In this document: piece by piece, positions 41,961 through 64,000 of the stretch | Layout of the letters: the number at the start of each line of letters is the position of its first letter | Numbering within the stretch: position 1 is the stretch's first letter | Origin: Rhineura floridana | Lineage: Eukaryota > Chordata > Lepidosauria > Squamata > Rhineuridae | Assembly (NCBI RefSeq): GCF_030035675.1 | Contig: NC_084487.1 | Span: 28,438,474-28,502,473, forward strand | Direction of reading: 5' to 3' | Length of the DNA stretch: 64,000 nt | The notes under the pieces: model-generated | The model's input: only the letters and a program-made list of their open reading frames with translations | The model's database searches: none | Told to the model about the DNA's origin: nothing | Translations under genes and position numbers: made by a program

Positions 41961-42008
41961 CATTGATGAGAACAGCTTATTTATTCTTGTTCTGTTTTCT
42001 ATTCCTTA

Positions 42009-42688
42009 AGGATGCTTTCAGGTGACCTGTTTATTGAACATTCATCCTGATTTACAGAGAGGGTACACAACACATGCTATTTAACAAGCATTCGTTGTGA
42101 TTTGTTAGGGAAGCTAGATGTCATTGTATGAAGTGGAAAATTCCACCTCTGGGGGTTGTTAGTATTAGCATGTACATGAGATGGATGGGGACAGATGCTG
42201 TGACAAGACAGGATAGATAAGAGATGAGTACGTGCGTTTTTGCATCCTCATGATGAAGAATTACCTGACCAATCACGCAGCCAAGTGGGAGCAGGAAACA
42301 GGTAAAGCCCCTTATTGGGTACCTTAGGACACATGACTGTACCTTGTACAAGCCTATAAAAACCCATGAAGTGGGGAAGAAGGCAGTCTCCCACCATAGC
42401 ACACACTAGCAGGTCAATTGTAAATATAATAAACAGCTATAAGCTTCAACCTGCCTCAGTGTCGTTTCCTGGACAAGGACTCCATAAGGAGAAAATTCCA
42501 CAACAGTATAAAAACAAGTATTATTTCACATTTTCCAATGCATTCTCCTATCAATTTCCTTAGTGTAAAAAGTCCAGTTTTTTGTGGAAGTGGGTTTGTT
42601 GTACAATCAACTGTAATTGTACCACCTAAATTTGCTGGTATGTGATTGAATCCTACCCTAAAACAGCAACAGTTTGGAAGGTCTTGCA
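42009..42688. mobile_element. TIR element, second copy, split by a solo LTR
   Basis: Inverted relative of 38203-38512. The left part 42009-42128 and right part 42506-42688 together match that copy. Shared segments include TTTATTGAACATTCATCCTG and GGAAGTGGGTTTGTTGTAC. Confidence 0.6.
42129..42505 (+). mobile_element. solo LTR of an endogenous retrovirus-like element
   Basis: About 377 bp, a fossil. It begins TGAAGTGG and ends CAACA, with a TATA-like CTATAAAAACC at about 42354 and an AATAAA near 42428, placed as in an LTR. It is flanked by a short duplication (GTA/GTAT) and lies inside the TIR element at 42009-42688. No internal genes are present. The family is not determined. Confidence 0.6.
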
Positions 42689-42768
42689 GTTAGCGATACA
42701 AAAGAGGAACCGTATGATGGTTTGTAACCTGAGGTTGAATGTAAGTTATTGTTATGAATCAATCAACG

Positions 42769-43244
42769 TGTGACAATGGAATCAATATTTGCTGAATGAA
42801 ACATATGCTTAATGAGTACAAAAGTCAAAAAATGCTTCTATGCTTTCTCAGCATTCTGAAATGTTCTCCCACATGTCTAATCTGGGAACAATGTCATGGT
42901 TAGAGGAACCTGAGATAGAGAACAGAAAAGTAAGCCATGGGAAGCGGATGCTAAGGGGGCTGAGTAGAGATAGGAAAGTTCCGGATGATTTATTCTTATT
43001 AGCAATGCACTTTGATGCTATGATGCTTTGATGAATATGTATGTGACGTAAAACTGTCTATAAAATGTAATGGTTGTCTGTTTTAAGGAAGAGCCCACTT
43101 TTATGGTGATCTCTCCCTTTGCAAAAGAATAAAGGCTACTATTTGAAATATAGCAGGTCTCGTCTTCAATTCCTGATCGGCCACTTAAGGCATTGAAGGC
43201 AATAATAGGCAGACCAGCATTTAAGGTCTGGCCCTTTTGTAACA
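42769..43244 (+). mobile_element. solo LTR with 4-bp target duplication
   Basis: 476 bp, ends TGTGACA and TGTAACA (short inverted repeat), flanked by AACG at 42765-42768 and 43245-43248. It has a TATA-like CTATAAAATG near 43058 and AATAAA near 43128. No internal genes remain, so it is a recombined fossil of an endogenous retrovirus-like element. The family cannot be fixed by eye. Confidence 0.7.
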
Positions 43245-43888
43245 AACGGAGAATAGATCAACAGCTGCCTATTATATTCAGGGACTACTAGGATTATACG
43301 CAGGGCTCTTTGTGGGAGGTAAGCATAAGCAGCAGTCCAACCTGAGCAGTCTCCAATGGTGTTGATCCTCTGGGCACAGAGATATAAAAAGAGACACACT
43401 CTATATAGGTAATTTCCTAGGTCTCACAGAAAAAACACTTTCAAATATCTTGATTAGAAAGAATACAAAGTCCTTCCTTTTGGGGGGTGGGGGGCGACCA
43501 GCCTGACATATGCTTTCCACTCACAGCTATGTTAAAATCTTGGATTTCTCCAAAAAATTCCTTCTTCCAGAGTGGGGGTTGGGGAGAGAAATTTGAAATC
43601 ATAATAAAAAAGATTATTGTATTTCCTTACGTGTATATCCCACCTTTCTTCCATTCTGAAATTCACGGAGTGTCCCTAACAGGTGTCCTGTCTGGCACGG
43701 ACCTGCACAGCTTCAGCTAGGTAGCGTCCTCACGTGCTTTCAGACAGCGGGATCCACGTTCTACTGAGGCCGTAAGCCTGTAAGCGCCCCGGAATATCTG
43801 CATGGTTACAACACAGCTCGTCTCGTCTCTCCCATTCTTTCAGCGTCCTCTAGTCTCGAGAGGGAGCTGCAGGGCGTAGACACTCCGC

Positions 43889-43914
43889 ACTACCACTCCC
43901 GTCATGCCTTGCGG
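43889..43914 (+). promoter_or_regulatory. DNM1L: ZNF143/THAP11-like motif
   Basis: ACTACCACTCCC followed by GTCATGCCTTGCGG resembles the SBS consensus ACTACAATTCCCAGCATGC with its common TGCGG extension. Located about 210 bp upstream of the DNM1L ATG. Pattern match by eye. Confidence 0.5.
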
Positions 43915-43947
43915 TGCCACCTTTTGCTATGGCGGGTGCGCGCATAG

Positions 43948-59521
<15,574 letters not shown>

Positions 59522-59762
59522 GTAAGGGCTGCCCATGATGGGATGCAGTCTTTTAAAGGAAACAACCGATCACATGTCGTTACACAGTCAAGTCAAGTGA
59601 AGAAGTAGTCAGCATTTTGATTTTAGAAGTTACTGAAACTTTACTATGCTTTGCCTGATTTTAACATTTTGCTCCCTTTATATATCATGATGACAAAGCA
59701 TAACTGACACCGATTTGTACTACATGTACAACATCAAAAGCTTGCTCACTGATTTCATAGAA

Positions 59763-59951
59763 TAGATAGGAAGCTGCCTTATACTGAGTCAGACCGCTGA
59801 TCCACCTAGCTGAGTATTGTCTATACTGACTGGTGGCAGATCTCTAGGGTTTCAGACAAGAGTCGCTCCTAGTTCTACCTGAAGATGCTGTGGATCAAAC
59901 TGTTGCATGCAAAGCAGATGATGCTTTTGCTGCTTAGCTATGGTCCTTCCC
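59763..59951 (-). repeat. tRNA-Ala-derived SINE
   Basis: Minus-oriented: GGAAGCTGCCTTATACTGAG on the left and GCTTAGCTATGGTCCTTCC on the right. Confidence 0.8.
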
Positions 59952-61751
59952 CCTATTCAAAGCATTTGACAGACAATATTTCCATCCTCCTTTCAAGAAC
60001 CCTGGAAGGTAGGTCGGTGTTATAATGTTGCAGGCGGACTGTGTGTGGAAGCTGAGAGAACAGTGGCTTGCCTAATGATGCCAGGAGCAGTGGAGGACCG
60101 AAAGTAGGTCTGAACCAGCTGGGTGATTGGCAGTAGGTTTGCAAGTGTTTCTGATTTCCAGTTTTTATTATAGCAAAAATAAAAAGGCTATTAGAATCCC
60201 CAATCCCTAGGAATTGAGAATCATTACATTCACATCCATGTGCCATAATTGTAGTGGTTCTTCCATCCGTGATACATTGGGTGAAATAATGATTTTGACA
60301 GGAGAAAATTCTTTTTAAGGAGTTAGGGAGATTGTTTATTAATTGCTTACAATAACTGATAGATATTTCCTCATTGGCGACAATAGTTAGGAAATAGTTG
60401 GAGATCTCTCACATGTTTTCAGTGGGAGAGAGAACTGTGTACACCGGCCCGAGCTTTTTGGAGGAAAGGAAGGAGATAAATGCAATAATGGATTGCAGCT
60501 CACACTTCTAGCTGCAGTATCACACCAGCTCATACGAAAACAAAAATATTATGAAGGAATAGAGACTTACTTGGCACCACTAGGAGTTTCTGATGACCAG
60601 TTTCTTCTGTTGTATCAGAAATTATTTAACCTGGAAAGGGATGGAGGTGTTTTGTCCTAACTAGTTCCAAGCTTTGTGCTTTGTGGGTGTCTTCTGCTGA
60701 TTAAAAGAATAGCATCCATTTACCTTTGAGATCACCAGAACTTTCATTTCCCCTGAATATAAATGCTTTTAATTGGGATGGGGGGTGGGGAGACCGTGTT
60801 GAACCTTCTCTAATTATAGCAACAACACAACTTGACAACATGGTGCTAGATGATTAAGTGCTTTTTCCAGTTCCTGGCTTTGAGTTAAATATCTCAAGAG
60901 CTGCGATTTAAAATTAAATTCTGAAAGCCATGAGAGGACCTCAAATCTATGTTTGTAAATTGTATGTAATAACTACCACCACTTGGAGGAGACATTTTGC
61001 AGTGCAGTATTTCATTGATGCAAATGTATATCCCTCTGTAAATCCGCTTGAGGCTCTGGAATAAATGTCAGTCTGTTTGCTGTGTTTTGTATTGGATTAT
61101 TTGAAAAAGAGAATCCTCACAAATAATCCAATATCTGCTGATTGAGATGTAGTCAGGTTTATTGCATCCTACTTAAAGCTGTCTCTGACAACAACTGGGA
61201 TTTGGGGAATTATTTGTTTTGTTAGCATCATCGTCCTTATGTAGGTATTCCTCCCATCCCCTAGGTCTGGAGCAGTTAGAGTTGAATGCAGCTGAATGCA
61301 ATCGCTGGCTAAAATAACAAAATCTGTTGCATTTTCTCCTGCTGTGTGAAAGCCCCTGGTCTCTTGGCTAGCTTGTATCTCAGGCCACGCCTTTGGCCTT
61401 GGGTAAGAGGGAAGTAGGAGGCAAGAGTTACAGTAACATTTGCCTTTTCTGCAAATGAAGGACAGTTTGGGACTTCTATTTATCTGCCCCTTTCTGTATG
61501 GGAATCATCACTTCTGTGTTGCTTTTAATAAGGAAACGTGTGAAATGATGCTAGTAGTGCTTCTTATCTTAGTGGTGTTGAGCACCAGTCTATTTTCTGA
61601 ATGTCTAATTGCTCATTGACACAGAGTCTTGTTGGCACTCTCCCAAATCCAAGTGTACAAAAGTGTGTTGGGATGTCTTGAACCTTTTTCTAGATCTCCA
61701 GAGGGTTAACACACAGTTGGTGGTATTACAAATGTTTGCTGTGTGTTTAGC

Positions 61752-62029
61752 TTTTTCCCCTTTGCAAGCAGAAGGTCCCAGGTTCAGTCCTTGGCAACTC
61801 CAGGTAGAAAGTCTCCTCTCTGGAGTATTGTCAGTATAGACCACTGTTCTTCAACCTTGGGTCCCCAGATGTTCTTGGACTACAACTTCCATAATTCCCA
61901 GCAGTTTAGCCACTGGTCAGAGGGTCATGGGAGTTGTAGTCCAACAATATCTGGAGACCCAAAGTTGAAGAACCTGGCATAGACAATACTGAGCTTAGAT
62001 TGAACCAATGGTATAATGCAGTTTCTTAG
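61752..62029 (+). repeat. tRNA-Ala-derived SINE split by a MITE
   Basis: The head part 61752-61841 (AGCAGAAGGTCCCAGGTTCA, then AGTATTGTCAGTATAGA) and tail part 61977-62029 (AGACAATACTGAGCTTAG) form one SINE, interrupted at 61842-61976. The 5' end of the head is lost or degraded. Confidence 0.75.
61842..61976. mobile_element. palindromic hAT-like MITE, 135 bp, 8-bp TSD
   Basis: Ends CACTGTTCTTCAACCTTGGG and (complement) CAGGTTCTTCAACTTTGGG. Flanks GTATAGAC (61834-61841) and GCATAGAC (61977-61984) differ at one base, an 8-bp hAT-type target duplication. The arms fold over nearly the whole element. Confidence 0.88.
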
Positions 62030-62707
62030 GTCCTCCCCGGCCTCGGACCTTAGATCCACTCACCATCTCAGGAGACACCCAAGCCAGAAGGAATCCTTCA
62101 TGGTTATGACATCAAGTCCACCTGGAAGCAGTTCTAATACAGTGGAAGCTCTGATTACATAGCCTGACTTTGAATTCAGGGAATTAGAGGGGACATCGGT
62201 CACTGCTGATATCAATAGGAAGGAGTTCTGTCGTGGTAGTTTGACTACTATGCCTGTTCTTCTTGCTTTAGCACAGGGGTGAGCAGTCTGAGACCCGGGG
62301 CCAAATACAGAGTTAGTCTAGCAATCGTAGGTCATGTGGAATTACCAACGGTTAACCCTTGTCTGTCTGGATATTGCATTTGTTAATGAAAGATCATGGC
62401 ATTGGTTCCATGGTTGCCTGCATTAAGGAATTTCTCTTCCCCCAACCCCCAGTGATGAACATTCAAGTTTGTATATGTTGGATTGGCTTTTTTTTTTTTA
62501 GGGTTGTGTTTAAAAACAACAATAGCAAACAAGAAAACTTAATTTGCCAGATGTCGATTCCACACACTTTCAGGGTCTCAGCATTTGTGTGTTGTCACCA
62601 CGCAGTTGTTGTTGCCATAGTGACAGCCCCTGCCACTCATGTGACATCTAATGCTATGCGCAAGGTGCCATATTGTTGCTGTTGAAACATCTGGGGTGGT
62701 TTGGGTG

Positions 62708-62822
62708 GTATTCAGTGCTGGCCCTACTCAGAGTAAGCCCATTGAAGTTAATGGACATGACTAACTAGGTTTATTAATTTCATTGGGTCTGCTCTGAGTA
62801 GGACTTAGTTGAATACAACCCT
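62708..62822. repeat. palindromic dispersed repeat
   Basis: CCTACTCAGAGTAAGCCCATT and (inverted) GGTCTGCTCTGAGTAGGACT are complementary arms. A one-armed relative lies at 8060-8140 (AGTCCTACTTAGAACAGACC). Confidence 0.6.
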
Positions 62823-63448
62823 GTGTGTGTATACATATTAAAAATTAAGGGTATCACGGCATCACTTTAACTACTGAATTTTGTAATAAAGAGTTGATTT
62901 AAATTCCATTTACACAGAGGCACTTATGCAACACAAACAAAATTTCATCTTCGGGTATGCCACTCCCCCCCCCAAAGTTGTTTATCCTAAGATGCTGGCC
63001 AATCTGATTCCGCTGCGTAGATTGCAGTGTTTGTTTTAGTTGCTGAAGAATGTGAAAGTCTGCAATTTCCTTTTCACATGTAGAGTTTGGGCAATCTCTG
63101 TATTACTACATTACTGAGGAAGATGAATCAGAGAAGTCCAAAAAGACAGGAGGATATCTCTCATCGTAGAGGAAAACATTGCACTCTGTTGCAGTCAAAA
63201 CATTTTCTGCTGTGCATGCACTACACTGCTCTTATCTGTTAACAATTTCCACACTGCCTTGTGATTTGCCATTTGTCTCGGGTGAGTTCCTGAGCACACC
63301 TTCTCTGTCTTTTTACAACCTTAGCCAAGCAGGCTATATAACATGGCTCAAGACCAAGAGCAGCTCCTAGCTATTGGCATGTCAGACTATAAGGAACAGA
63401 TTTGTCTCCCTTTTGCTTTAAGGGCTACTAGCTCTTTAGTTAATAAAC

Positions 63449-63631
63449 ATAAGAAGCTGCCTTAGTCAGACCATCGTTCTGTCTAGTTCAGTATTGTCTG
63501 CACTGCCTGGAAGTGGCTCTCCAGCATTTCAGACTCTGGTCTCTTTCAGCCCCACCTGGAGATGCCAGGCCTTGAACCTGGAACCTTCTGTATGCAAGGC
63601 AGATGCTTTGCCACTGAGCTATGGCCCTTCT
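63449..63631 (-). repeat. tRNA-Ala-derived SINE
   Basis: Minus-oriented: AGAAGCTGCCTTAGTCAGAC, then GCCTTGAACCTGGAACC, and head ending GAGCTATGGCCCTTC. Confidence 0.82.
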
Positions 63632-63638
63632 GCTAATT

Positions 63639-63885
63639 TATTTTAAAAGTACTCATATGCCACCATCTCAAGTAAAATATCAAGGTGGTATACAAGAAGA
63701 TGTACAAATACAATAAAATATAAAATACCAGAAAAAACACAGAATCATTAAAATGACTGGCTAATGTTAAGAACATTTAAACTGAATAGGCTTCAAGAGA
63801 CGTCAGAAAGTTAGCAGTGAGGATGCCTGCTGAATCTCAGCTGGAGGAGCGTTCAGCAGCATGGAACCAGCAACGCTAAGGCAAC
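63639..63885 (-). mobile_element. L2/CR1-type LINE 3' end, decayed
   Basis: Minus strand reads toward TTGTATACCACCTTGATATT and a tail ATAAATTA-like at 63640. The right half has GGAGCGTTCAGCAGCATGG, from the end of the LINE ORF. Confidence 0.5.
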
Positions 63886-63889
63886 ATCC

Positions 63890-64000
63890 ACACCAGACAT
63901 TTATTCCACATTAAACAGTTATAGCTTCCCCCAAAGAATCCTGGGAAGGGTAGTTTGTGAAGGATGCTAAGGGTTATTAGGAGACTCTCATATCCAGAGT
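63890..64000 (-). repeat. unclassified dispersed repeat, cut by window end
   Basis: Inverted relative of 26970-27085: TTATAGCTTCCCCCAAAGAA, TCCTGGGAAGGGTAGTTTGT and AAGGGTTATTAGGAGACTCT. Confidence 0.5.

Larger units (their letters stand above)
59522..64000 (+). other. DNM1L: DNM1L intron 2, partial
   Basis: From donor gtaagg to the end of the window. It holds three tRNA-Ala-type SINEs (one split by a MITE), a palindromic repeat at 62708, and a LINE end at 63639. A worn MIR-like stretch may lie at 59955-60125. No exon found. Confidence 0.8.

Noticed and set aside
59522-64000. DNM1L exon 3 or the alternative A-insert exon
   Set aside because: I looked for sequence coding for DPATWKNSRHLSKG or VEAEEWGKFLHTKN and found none before the window ends.

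Overview
This is a vertebrate nuclear window with long introns, GT-AG splice sites and dense fossil repeats. It contains a tRNA-headed SINE with a Bov-B-type tail flanked by a clean target-site duplication, a Bov-B LINE fragment, several L2/CR1-clade LINE ends and many palindromic MITEs. Together these point to a squamate reptile (a lizard or relative). Species cannot be read from the sequence. There is no bacterial-type content, no CRISPR array, no rRNA gene and no functional tRNA gene.

Layout. (1) 1-4787, plus strand: the last four coding exons of FGD4 (frabin, a CDC42 exchange factor), covering the FYVE finger and second PH domain, with a first poly(A) signal at 4973 and a possible distal one at 14857. 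(2) 4979-15050: no coding gene, either a very long FGD4 3' UTR or intergenic DNA. (3) 16344-35902, minus strand: a complete 12-exon DHX58 gene (LGP2, a RIG-I-like receptor), 677 codons in frame with every helicase motif and all four zinc cysteines. Its poly(A) signal lies near 15070, tail-to-tail with FGD4. A candidate non-coding first exon (about 39042-39110) sits just below an interferon-stimulated response element at 39169-39180. (4) 36.0-43.7 kb: repeats, including two solo LTRs. (5) 43.69-44.40 kb: a CpG-island promoter, then DNM1L (DRP1) exon 1 on the plus strand at 44128. A 15.1 kb intron follows, then exon 2 at 59374-59521. The rest of DNM1L lies beyond the window.

FGD4 and DNM1L are neighbours in human (12p11), whereas human DHX58 lies at 17q21 beside KAT2A. 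Here a whole intron-bearing DHX58 lies between FGD4 and DNM1L. That is the main observation: an antiviral RNA sensor that appears to have been relocated as DNA, with its own candidate interferon-responsive promoter, head-to-head with the mitochondrial fission GTPase gene. The second is a 1.9 kb L1-type element at 54612-56503 with a perfect 16-bp duplication, an open ORF1 and no ORF2, resembling mammalian half-L1 (HAL1) elements.

The three host genes do not form an operon or pathway. FGD4 remodels actin through CDC42, DHX58 tunes MDA5/RIG-I signalling to mitochondrial MAVS, and DNM1L divides mitochondria. Any functional link between DHX58 and DNM1L is speculation from position.
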